Below are positions 1 through 7,254 of a stretch of DNA of 9,133 nt, one piece after another. The notes under the pieces are model-generated. The model did not search any database. It was not told where the DNA came from and worked only from the letters and a program-made list of their open reading frames with translations. The position numbers and the translations under genes were made by a program. The stretch's first letter is position 1; each line of letters opens with the position of its first letter. This stretch comes from Phycisphaerales bacterium (GTDB taxonomy: Bacteria > Planctomycetota > Phycisphaerae > Phycisphaerales > SM1A02), in NCBI GenBank assembly GCA_003520025.1, contig DOVP01000233.1, forward strand, positions 1 to 9,133, written 5' to 3'.

Positions 1-1
1 C

Positions 2-211
2 AGCGAAGGCCTTCGACGCGCGAGCATTCATGCCGCTTCCATCGCGTTGTGCAGCGGATCCGACAGCATGAGTTCCGAATGCATCCGGGACGCGTCGGAG
101 GCCATCATCGATGACCGGCAGCACCGTCGAACCTTCGAACTCGGTGGAGGTCTGGTGTGTGTTGTGGAGGCATGCAGTGTTCGGCTTGCGCGGGCGGAGA
201 TCGAGATCTGA
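2..211 (+). CDS. Possible 3' end of an unrecognised plus-strand gene (partial)
   Basis: A reading frame is open from the left edge to a TGA at 209-211, about 69 codons. It ends convergently with serS, leaving 43 bp between the two stops. Third codon positions look G/C-rich in this frame, by eye roughly 70%, which is mildly better than the opposing minus-strand frame that stops at 28-30. The last residues include the run ELGGGLVCVVEACSVRLARA. I recognise no family, and no start lies inside the window apart from an internal ATG at 68. It could equally be non-coding spacer. The call rests only on openness, codon bias and geometry. Confidence 0.3.
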   Translation, partial: SEGLRRASIHAASIALCSGSDSMSSECIRDASEAIIDDRQHRRTFELGGGLVCVVEACSVRLARAEIEI

Positions 212-254
212 CCCCTGCAAGGCAAAGGTTGGCATGACGTTGGATGAGCGGAGA

Positions 255-1673
255 TCAGACTCCGGTGCCTGATCCGGTACCGATTCGGGTTCGTCCGCCC
301 ATGTACGGCTGGAGTACTTCGGGGATTTCGATCGAACCGTCTTCCTGCTGATGCATCTCCAGCAGCGGAATGAGAATGCGTGGGCTTGCGATGACGGTGT
401 TGTTGAGGGACCAACAGAAGTGCGTCTGGCGGTTGGCGTCGCGGTAACGGAGGTTCAACCGCCGGCACTGGTAGTCGTGCAGCCGCGAGGCGCTATGCGT
501 TTCGCCCCAGTCCCCAGAAGGTTTCCCGTCTGCGTCCAATGTACCGCGGCTGGGCATCCAGCATTCCACGTCGATCATGTCGGCGTTCTTCGAGCCAAGG
601 TCCCCGGTGCAGCACTGCAGGAGTCGGTAGGGGAGTCCAAGTCGTTGCAGAATGGTCTCCACCGTCTCGATCATATCGGCGTGGTGGGCGCGTTCTTCGT
701 CAATGTCTGCTCGGCAGATCACGACCTGTTCGACCTTGTCGAACTGGTGAATACGGTACAGGCCAGCGGTATCGCGGCCTGCCGCGCCAGCCTCGCGCCG
801 AAAGCACGTCGAGAGCGTCGCGGCCTTGATGGGCAAATCGGCTTCATCCACGATTTCGCCGCTGTGCAGGCCCATGAGTCCGACCTCGCCCGTGCCGGTG
901 AGAAAGAGGTCGTGGCCCGCGCCCCGCGATGACTCTTCGATGTGGTACGCCTGCTCGCGGCCATCCGGGAAGAATCCGGTGCCGAGCATGCACTCCTCCC
1001 GCACAATGACGGGGACGGACATGGGCGTGAAGCCACGCTCGTCGGTGATGACATCGAATGCGTAGCGAAGGACGGCATTGTGCAGCCGCATGGCATCGCC
1101 GAGCAGGCTGTAGTGCCGCGCGCCGGCGACCTTCACGCCCCGCTCAAAATCTACGAGACCGTGCTGCTCGATCAACTCAAGATGCGTTTTCGGCTGGAAG
1201 CCCCGCTGGGCCTCATATGGCTGGCTTGGATCGAAACCGTCCGGTGACCATCGTCGCAGTTCCACATTGTCATCATCAGATTCGCCGCGCGGCACATTGT
1301 CGTCCGCCGGGATCGGTATGCGCAGTAGCAAGTCTTCAAGCGGCCCATCGAGTTCGGCTACTTCCGCTTCGGCCGCCTGCACAGTTTGTTTGAGTGCCGC
1401 AGGTGCCGCTTCGAGTTTGGCGATTTCTGCTTCGAGTCCTGGCCGATCCGCCTCATCAACCTTCTTGAGTTGTCCCTTGAGTTTGCCGATCTGCGGCCCG
1501 ATCTCCTTGGAGATGCGTTTCTGCTCGGCGCGGGCGGACTCCTGCCGCGAGAGTGCTTCCCGGCGTTTGGCATCCAACTCGAGCAGTTTCGGGATATCTA
1601 CGTTCGACCCCTTGGCGCGGGCGCCTTCGATGTAGCGGTCGGGGTTCTCTCGGAGGTCCTTGAGGTCGATCAT
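255..1673 (-). CDS. serS: Seryl-tRNA synthetase
   Basis: This 472-residue class II aminoacyl-tRNA synthetase charges tRNA-Ser, and tRNA-Sec where present, with serine in the cytoplasm. The start MIDLKDLREN is the canonical SerRS N-terminus, so in-frame sequence further upstream, which overlaps nadK, is rejected. Residues about 32-110 form the tRNA-binding coiled-coil arm, rich in Glu, Lys and Ala. The catalytic core follows: TGTGE at 259-263 (serine/ATP pocket), motif 2 FRREAG at 291-296 with RIHQFDKVE at 307-315, and motif 3 LNNTVIASPR at 423-432, ending IPEVLQPYMGG. LNNT-A-PR resembles the Thermus enzyme as I remember it, rather than the E. coli LNGSGLAVGR form. About ten extra residues (roughly 378-389) precede GETHSASRLHDYQCRR, where E. 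coli has REISSCSN. Length is some 40 residues above the usual 425-430. It is the last gene of the minus-strand series, 13 bp after nadK, with a weak ribosome site. Confidence 0.97.
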   Translation of the reverse strand: MIDLKDLRENPDRYIEGARAKGSNVDIPKLLELDAKRREALSRQESARAEQKRISKEIGPQIGKLKGQLKKVDEADRPGLEAEIAKLEAAPAALKQTVQAAEAEVAELDGPLEDLLLRIPIPADDNVPRGESDDDNVELRRWSPDGFDPSQPYEAQRGFQPKTHLELIEQHGLVDFERGVKVAGARHYSLLGDAMRLHNAVLRYAFDVITDERGFTPMSVPVIVREECMLGTGFFPDGREQAYHIEESSRGAGHDLFLTGTGEVGLMGLHSGEIVDEADLPIKAATLSTCFRREAGAAGRDTAGLYRIHQFDKVEQVVICRADIDEERAHHADMIETVETILQRLGLPYRLLQCCTGDLGSKNADMIDVECWMPSRGTLDADGKPSGDWGETHSASRLHDYQCRRLNLRYRDANRQTHFCWSLNNTVIASPRILIPLLEMHQQEDGSIEIPEVLQPYMGGRTRIGTGSGTGV

Positions 1674-1686
1674 GCGGCCATGGTAC

Positions 1687-2535
1687 TCATCGGAAAACGG
1701 GCGGCGCGGCCCACCGCATTCGCTCCAGAAGGATGCGCCAGAACGGCTCGTCCGGCCGGGTGACCAGCGGGATCGTCCGGTGGTGTCTCCTGACGATGAT
1801 GCGGTCGCCCTTGAGCAGCGGCGCGAGCTGCTGCCCATCGACAACCAGGGTCGTACCCTCGTTGCCGCGAACCACCTCAAGTTCCACGCCCTGTTCGGCA
1901 TCCATGACGATGGGACGGAAGGCCAGCGATTGAGGGGCGAGCGGCGAGACGACAAGTGCATCGACGCCGGGCCCGAGAATGGGACCACCCGCGGAGAGGT
2001 TGTGCGCGGTGGAGCCGGTGGGTGAGGCGACAATCAACCCATCACCTCGCATCTGTGGGCCCTGCACGCCGCCGATACGCAGGGCCAGTTCGATCATGCT
2101 GTATGGGGGCCCTGCGGTCAGGACGGCATCATTGACGGCGATGGTTTCCTGAGTTCCCGAAGAGGATTCGTGCAACACTTCCATCAGCATGTGATGCCTG
2201 ACCGGGGGGTTCGGACCGAAGACTTCAGAGGCGAATCGGCGAAGCGCCTCCGGGTCGAAGGCCGCGAGGAATCCGAGCCGACCGCAGTTGATGCCGACGA
2301 GTGGAATGTCCAAGCCCACGAGTCGACGCGACTGGCCGATCATGGCTCCATCCCCGCCGATGACCACGGCCAGATCGATCTTAGTCGGCAGAGGAGTTTC
2401 GTCATCCGTCGAGGTGTGCTGAACCGAAGCGGACCACGCGGTCAGGTCCGTATCAAGATCATCTAGAACGGCGGCGACTTCTGCGCGGTTGCGATCGGCG
2501 AGGACCAGTACGCGGGGTTTGCTGAATTCGCTCAT
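1687..2535 (-). CDS. nadK: NAD kinase (ATP-NAD kinase)
   Basis: The 282-residue product phosphorylates NAD to NADP in the cytoplasm, the committed step of NADP supply. The family signature is complete: GGDG at 60-63 (phosphate-donor and catalytic loop), GINCGRLGFL at 81-90, the NAD-binding VNDAVLT at 134-140, GDGLIVASPTGSTA at 164-177 followed by HNLSAGGPI, and VDGQ at 232-235. The residue after TGSTA is His where many family members have Tyr, probably a tolerated variation. Length is typical for bacterial NadK. The ATG overlaps the stop of the ABC ATPase gene in an ATGA arrangement, with AAGGG at 2545-2549 nine bases before the start, so translation is probably coupled. serS follows 13 bp downstream. 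No regulatory domain is visible. Confidence 0.97.
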   Translation of the reverse strand: MSEFSKPRVLVLADRNRAEVAAVLDDLDTDLTAWSASVQHTSTDDETPLPTKIDLAVVIGGDGAMIGQSRRLVGLDIPLVGINCGRLGFLAAFDPEALRRFASEVFGPNPPVRHHMLMEVLHESSSGTQETIAVNDAVLTAGPPYSMIELALRIGGVQGPQMRGDGLIVASPTGSTAHNLSAGGPILGPGVDALVVSPLAPQSLAFRPIVMDAEQGVELEVVRGNEGTTLVVDGQQLAPLLKGDRIIVRRHHRTIPLVTRPDEPFWRILLERMRWAAPPVFR

Positions 2536-3479
2536 CCGACGATGCCCTTGGTCAAGTGCATGAATGCCATCTCCAGATCAACGCGGCCCCGCCGGAATTC
2601 TCTCAGGCGGAAGCCGGCGGTGACGAGCCTTGCCGGGATTTCGGATGGCTCCACCGGATGGTCTGCATCCATGATCAGGTGCAGGACGGCTTGCCCACCA
2701 TTGCGGGTGAGTTTGACCTTGGAAATGCCCGGTACCGTGGCGAGCAGTTTGCCCGCCTCTTCTGGTCGCTGATCAACGATGACCTCATATTCGAGGCCGG
2801 ACTCCGCCAGTCGCAGTGCTTCTCCCATGCTGCCGGAGTATTGCAACTTCCCGTGCTCGATGATCCCCACGCTGTCGCAGAGTTCTGCGAGTTCACTGAG
2901 GATGTGAGATGAGATCAGGATCGTCTTGCCCATACGACGGAGTTCTTTGAGCAGCTCGCGGATCTCGATGCGAGCTCGCGGATCGAGTCCTGCCGCCGGT
3001 TCGTCCATCAGCAGCACCTGCGGGTCGTGCAGCAGTACCCGCGCGATCGAGAGCCGCTGACTCATGCCGCGGCTGAGTCCGGCGACCTGCGACGATGACT
3101 TGTGTGCCAGATCCGTCAGATCGAGCGCGTCACCGACTACCGTGCGGCGTTTTGAGCCATGTATCCCGTAGCACGCGGCGAAGAATTCCAAATACTCCGA
3201 CACAAGCATGTCGTCGTAGGTGCCGATGAAGTCGGGGACGTAGCCGATGATTGGCCGAATGAGCGAGTTCTGATAGCCGACCGTCAGGCCGTCGATCCTC
3301 GCCTCGCCCCACGTTGGCTTGAGCAGGGTCGCGAGAATGCGAATGGTCGTGGTCTTGCCGGCGCCATTGGGACCGATGAAGCCGTAGCACGAGCCTGCAT
3401 CGATGGACAGGTTGAGGTTGTCCAGCGCAACGAGTTCGCCATACTTGCGGGTCAGGTTGATGGTTTCAATGATCGGCAT
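2532..3479 (-). CDS. ABC transporter ATP-binding protein, ABC-2 type
   Basis: A 315-residue cytoplasmic ATPase that should power a membrane partner of the ABC-2 export class. Visible motifs: Walker A GPNGAGKTT at 36-44, ABC signature LSRGMSQ at 135-141, Walker B VLLMDEP at 155-161 with the D-loop AAGLDP after it, and switch His192 in ISSHILSE. At the Q-loop position the sequence is YVPDF (80-84), with Asp where glutamine is expected. Residues from about 225 form a C-terminal extension with alternating strands, typical of CcmA/GldA/NatA-like export ATPases. The start is 15 bp after the upstream membrane-protein gene and the end overlaps nadK by 4 bp. No polytopic permease is encoded in the window, so the transported substrate and partner are unknown. 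Its neighbour with a GATase-like region recalls GldA/GldG-type modules, but that comparison is inference. Confidence 0.93.
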   Translation of the reverse strand: MPIIETINLTRKYGELVALDNLNLSIDAGSCYGFIGPNGAGKTTTIRILATLLKPTWGEARIDGLTVGYQNSLIRPIIGYVPDFIGTYDDMLVSEYLEFFAACYGIHGSKRRTVVGDALDLTDLAHKSSSQVAGLSRGMSQRLSIARVLLHDPQVLLMDEPAAGLDPRARIEIRELLKELRRMGKTILISSHILSELAELCDSVGIIEHGKLQYSGSMGEALRLAESGLEYEVIVDQRPEEAGKLLATVPGISKVKLTRNGGQAVLHLIMDADHPVEPSEIPARLVTAGFRLREFRRGRVDLEMAFMHLTKGIVG

Positions 3480-3494
3480 GGTGAGGGGTCTGTT

Positions 3495-5837
3495 CTAACG
3501 GCTCTGGGAGGTTCCATCAACCGGCGGGGTATCGGGCATGGGGAGAAACCAGCGGACCATGATCTCACCTTGAGGTGGATTCATGGCCTTCCCGTCGATC
3601 ATTAGGGGAATTGGCAGATCGGTTTCGTTCATGAAGCCGGTCACGATGAGCATTGGCGTGCCGAGCTTTGCCCCAAGATCCAATTCCTGCCCAAAGAGGC
3701 GGGTTGTCATGACCCCCGGTAGTGTCTTTTGCTTCTGATCGGTTTGCCACTGCGGTGGCGTGGCGAGCCGATAGAGGCCGAGCAATTCAACCGCGCTCCG
3801 TCGCCGCTGCCTGGTCATCGCCGGTGCGGTAAACGATCGCTCTTGGGTGGTCAAGGCAGTATCGAGTTGTGGAGGCATCGCAGTTTGTACTGTCGGTTCG
3901 GGCAATTGACCGAGGCCAATCTGCCCTTGGGGCGGAACAGTTTCTTGAAGTTTCCACCACCAAGCCTGCACGGGCATGTGACCTGCGTCGGCGGCTTGTA
4001 CCCATGGTGTTGGCTGCATCCGTACTGGCTCACGACGTGCTTCGATCCAGATGATCGACACATCCTGCAGCGGCGCGGGCAACTTGCTCTGAATGACGCC
4101 CTGCAGCGGTGAATCTGAAACCATGTTCGATGCAGGCCGCACCGGATCGATAACCCGGAACACGCCGCCGAAGTCTTCGGGGTCCAGTGCTCCGAACCAT
4201 TCAAGGCTCAGGCCAACCGCGGTCGAACGCGCTTGGACGGGAAGTTGATCTGGCGCATTGGCATCAACTTGCAATGTGCGTGTGTCGGCAAAGGAGATGC
4301 CGGATTGACGCTGTTCGATCCAGTGGGCGAGCTGCGGCTGCTCGCCTGTCTGCCGTTCCACACTCAGCAGGTGCTCGCCGGTTCCGGGAATTCGCAGATC
4401 GATCCAGCTTCGAACATGGTGGCGAGGAATGCCCGCGACCTGCTCAAGCACCGTGAAGTGCCGCCCCTCTGCTGCCTGCAGACTCATCAGTCCGCCAGCC
4501 GCTGCCGCCAGTGCGGCGCCGCCAGCGGCAAGCAGCGTGAAGATGGGCCAGGCGAACTGTCGTCTATGCACCTTGCCGAGCACCCGCCAGAGCAGTGGGC
4601 CGCCTATGAGCCAGACCGCGGCGAGCCAGATGAGTACGAACAGCAGACGCCCGCCCGCCGCCACCGTCTGCCGGATGCCTGCGGCGACGACTTCGTCGGT
4701 GAACTCAACGAGTTTCGCCGTCGCTCCTCCGGCGATGCCCTGCTCCATGGCGACTCGATCCTGTGTGGGGCTCGGCGCATCACCGCGGCGAGCGAGCACG
4801 GGATTCCAGAACACGGACGGAGCCGGCAGCGGGCCGGAGGCGGATTGATCGACTCGAAACCGCAGGAGCGAAGGAGACGCCACATCAAAGCCGATGACTG
4901 TCATTCTGCCGAAACCAACGGGCCTGGCCACACCAAAGGGACGACCGTCCGGAAGTGCCAGCACCGTAGACCACGGGGTTAACTCGCGGCTACCGACTGT
5001 CGGGCCGAACGTGCGGATCGGCATCGTCATGTTTGGTGGCGACTGGAGATCATCCGGCGAGATGAGTGGGGCGATGACCTTGGCGGAGACATGCTCCGTT
5101 GTCGGTGGCCACGGAAGCAGATCCCGCCAAGGCCCCTCACCCTGACCCAGTCGCCATGGGTCGCCAGTGGTGGGCAGCGAGATGATGAGATGACCGCCTG
5201 CTTCCATCCAATCACGAAGTGTCGAAGCGCGGGCTGCGTCGAGTCCCTCGGTGCTCCCGGTCCAGAGCAGGCTTGAGGCAGCGGTGAGACCGCTCGGCCG
5301 ATCGGGCAGATCCTCAGCGGCGATGGTGCGCACCGCGGTGGCGATCTGGCTCCAAACTGGAGACAGATTGGGAACGTCATACTCGTATCCTTCCAGTCCG
5401 CATCGCTGCTCGCCGACGACGAGCATGAGTTCGGTCCCTTCGTTGAGCATGTTTCCGCCCTGCTTGGACGGCTGCAACGTAGTACTGGCGAGTACTGCCA
5501 AATTATCTGCATGCCGCAGTCGCAGCGGCATTGGGCGGGTGTCGTGGCGAGGGGTGGGACCATGGATCCACGCGCGTGTCAAACCACCAGCCAGCGGAAT
5601 TCGCCGTTGGTACAACAGTCGATCCCCATCTGGTGTGGTGTGTTCCCACTCCAGAAGGTACGTGCCCGGCTCGAGATCACCGGGGTCCACAAACACTTCA
5701 ATACCGGCAGTTCGTCCGATCGGCATCACATCGCCCACCCCAGCTTGCCGAATGCTGATCTCGGGTGGCGCGGCCATCGCCAAACTCCCGCTCATGGCCA
5801 GCGATGTGGCGAGCAGTCGCAGGAGGCAGTTCGCCAT
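3495..5837 (-). CDS. Exported membrane protein with GATase-like region and central two-helix membrane hairpin
   Basis: A 780-residue protein of unestablished function. The ATG at 5837 is chosen because it overlaps the preceding stop (TGATG) and begins a clear signal peptide: MANCLLRLLATSLAMSGS with likely cleavage after AMA near residue 22. Residues about 24-125 look like a beta-sandwich domain. About 135-330 resembles the class I glutamine-amidotransferase-like fold seen in GldG/DUF4350-type proteins: strand-helix pattern, LRDWMEAGGHLIISLP at 207-222 and VGFGRMTVIGFD at 307-318. No catalytic Cys-His-Glu triad is evident. Two hydrophobic helices lie at about 396-420 and 429-453, joined by the basic loop GKVHRRQ, and a C-terminal region of about 325 residues follows. 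Positive-inside reasoning places both large parts outside the cytoplasm. The ABC ATPase gene starts 15 bp downstream, suggesting the two act together. Fold and partnership are inference; no enzyme activity is claimed. Confidence 0.85.
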   Translation of the reverse strand: MANCLLRLLATSLAMSGSLAMAAPPEISIRQAGVGDVMPIGRTAGIEVFVDPGDLEPGTYLLEWEHTTPDGDRLLYQRRIPLAGGLTRAWIHGPTPRHDTRPMPLRLRHADNLAVLASTTLQPSKQGGNMLNEGTELMLVVGEQRCGLEGYEYDVPNLSPVWSQIATAVRTIAAEDLPDRPSGLTAASSLLWTGSTEGLDAARASTLRDWMEAGGHLIISLPTTGDPWRLGQGEGPWRDLLPWPPTTEHVSAKVIAPLISPDDLQSPPNMTMPIRTFGPTVGSRELTPWSTVLALPDGRPFGVARPVGFGRMTVIGFDVASPSLLRFRVDQSASGPLPAPSVFWNPVLARRGDAPSPTQDRVAMEQGIAGGATAKLVEFTDEVVAAGIRQTVAAGGRLLFVLIWLAAVWLIGGPLLWRVLGKVHRRQFAWPIFTLLAAGGAALAAAAGGLMSLQAAEGRHFTVLEQVAGIPRHHVRSWIDLRIPGTGEHLLSVERQTGEQPQLAHWIEQRQSGISFADTRTLQVDANAPDQLPVQARSTAVGLSLEWFGALDPEDFGGVFRVIDPVRPASNMVSDSPLQGVIQSKLPAPLQDVSIIWIEARREPVRMQPTPWVQAADAGHMPVQAWWWKLQETVPPQGQIGLGQLPEPTVQTAMPPQLDTALTTQERSFTAPAMTRQRRRSAVELLGLYRLATPPQWQTDQKQKTLPGVMTTRLFGQELDLGAKLGTPMLIVTGFMNETDLPIPLMIDGKAMNPPQGEIMVRWFLPMPDTPPVDGTSQSR

Positions 5838-7234
5838 CAGTCGTCGCTCACGGCGGCCAGCGCCGTGACGACCGCGGCGTGTGAGCGGGTGCCACCGCGG
5901 AAGCATGCGATGTCGAATTTCTCATTGGGCGAATGTACGCGGTCATCATCGAGGCCGAAGCCGATCAAGAGCGAGTCGGCCTTGAGGATCGTTTGGAACG
6001 ATCCGACAACCGGGATGGATCCGCCACATCCCATCAGTACGGCGGGGCGGCCCCAGATCTGCTTGAGTGCTCCTTGGGCTGCTTCAAGCCAAGGTGATTC
6101 GTCCGGTACTTGAATGGCGGGGTTCGCGCCGTGTGAGACGATGGTCCAGCGGCAGCCGGCAGGTGTGTTCTTTTCGAGATGCCCGCGAATCATTGCTTCG
6201 ATGGCTTCGGGGTCCTGTCCGGGTACGAGCCTGCAGCTGAACTTGGCGGTTGCGTGCGAAGGAATGACGGTCTTGGCTCCATCGCCGGTGTATCCGCCGA
6301 AGATGCCGTTGATGTCCAGCGTCGGTCGCGACCAGATCCGCTCAAGTATTGTGCAGCCTGCTTCGCCGGTTGATTCCGGCAAGCCGACCTCCTGCAGAAA
6401 GCCTGCCTCGTCGAAGCCCAGTTCGGCCCACTGCGCGTGCTGCGCCTCGGACGGGTCGATGATGCCGTCGTAGAAACCACTGATCGTGATCCGACCATCG
6501 GCATCATGTAGTCCAGCCAGGACGCTGCACAGGGCGTTGATCGGGTTGACGACCGCGCCGCCGCACATGCCTGAGTGCAGGTCGTGGGAGGGCCCGTGCA
6601 GCGTCGCTTCGAGGTAGACCATCCCACGGAGCATGGTCGTGATGGCGGGCGTCTGAGGGTCCCACATGCCGGTGTCAGATACGACACATATGTCGGGGCG
6701 CAGTTCATCGGCATTGGCTTCGAGGAATGTATCAAGGCTCGGGCTTCCGCTTTCTTCTTCGCCCTCGAGCAGCACCGTCGCGCGAACAGGGATGCCGCCA
6801 CCCACTTCGTGCCAGGCGCGGAGCGCCTCGACGAACATCATGAGTTGCCCTTTGTCGTCGCAGGCACCGCGGGCGACGATTTTGGGACCGTTCTTGCCCT
6901 CCATGATGGTCGGTTCGAACGGGCCGCTCTCCCAGAGTTCCAGTGGATCCGGCGGCTGCACGTCGTAGTGGCCGTAGTACAGGATGTGGGGCGCATCGGC
7001 CGGCCCGTCCACATGGCCGACCACCATCGGGTGTCCAGTCGTATCCCGGACAGATGCCTCGAACCCTCCCGCATTGAGGTAGTCGCAGCAGCACTCGGCC
7101 GCTTTTCGCACATCCCCGTCGTGCGCTGGGTCGGTGCTGACGCTCGCGATGCGAAGCAGGTCGGCAAGTCGGTCCATCTGCGCATCATGCGTATCATCGA
7201 GGTGGGCGAGCACTGCGTCGAGTTGATCGGACAT
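5837..7234 (-). CDS. M20 family metallopeptidase (cytosolic dipeptidase-like)
   Basis: A 465-residue zinc metallopeptidase of the M20 family, closest in pattern to carnosinase-like cytosolic non-specific dipeptidases that hydrolyse short peptides. The dinuclear metal site is complete by comparison with that group: GHYDVQP (His89, Asp91), RGACDDKG with bridging Asp126, EGEEESGS with catalytic Glu160 and metal Glu161, SDTGMW with Asp187, and RVHSPNE with His434. HDLHSGMCGG at 217-226 begins the lid/dimerisation region with the His220 equivalent that reaches the partner active site. There is no signal peptide, so it should be cytoplasmic. The ATG at 7234 has AGAAGGA at 7241-7247, six bases away, which rules out the longer in-frame extension reaching into the previous gene. 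Its TGA shares a base with the next start (TGATG). Substrate is not determinable; a succinyl-diaminopimelate or acetylornithine deacetylase is less likely given the carnosinase-type motifs and length. Confidence 0.93.
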   Translation of the reverse strand: MSDQLDAVLAHLDDTHDAQMDRLADLLRIASVSTDPAHDGDVRKAAECCCDYLNAGGFEASVRDTTGHPMVVGHVDGPADAPHILYYGHYDVQPPDPLELWESGPFEPTIMEGKNGPKIVARGACDDKGQLMMFVEALRAWHEVGGGIPVRATVLLEGEEESGSPSLDTFLEANADELRPDICVVSDTGMWDPQTPAITTMLRGMVYLEATLHGPSHDLHSGMCGGAVVNPINALCSVLAGLHDADGRITISGFYDGIIDPSEAQHAQWAELGFDEAGFLQEVGLPESTGEAGCTILERIWSRPTLDINGIFGGYTGDGAKTVIPSHATAKFSCRLVPGQDPEAIEAMIRGHLEKNTPAGCRWTIVSHGANPAIQVPDESPWLEAAQGALKQIWGRPAVLMGCGGSIPVVGSFQTILKADSLLIGFGLDDDRVHSPNEKFDIACFRGGTRSHAAVVTALAAVSDD

Positions 7235-7240
7235 CGTCAA

Positions 7241-7247
7241 TCCTTCT
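7241..7247 (-). promoter_or_regulatory. Ribosome binding site deciding the M20 peptidase start
   Basis: AGAAGGA on the minus strand lies six bases before the ATG at 7234, which fixes this start over the in-frame upstream codons. Confidence 0.75.
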
Positions 7248-7254
7248 GTGGGTC

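Noticed and set aside
212..254. Search for an intrinsic terminator after serS
   Set aside because: No stable stem followed by a T-run was found on either strand in this short spacer.
28..468. Minus-strand 146-codon open frame at the left edge
   Set aside because: It overlaps the conserved C-terminus of serS in another frame, and its translation is low-complexity with no family features.
351..932. Plus-strand open frame of 193 codons
   Set aside because: It lies antisense within serS, whose motifs are complete, and has no ribosome site or recognisable domain.
1674..2033. N-terminal extension of SerS by about 120 residues
   Set aside because: The extension runs inside nadK in a different frame, and the canonical SerRS N-terminus begins at 1673.
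4233..4982. Plus-strand open frame of 249 codons
   Set aside because: It is antisense to the 780-residue membrane protein gene, with composition typical of a shadow frame in GC-rich DNA.
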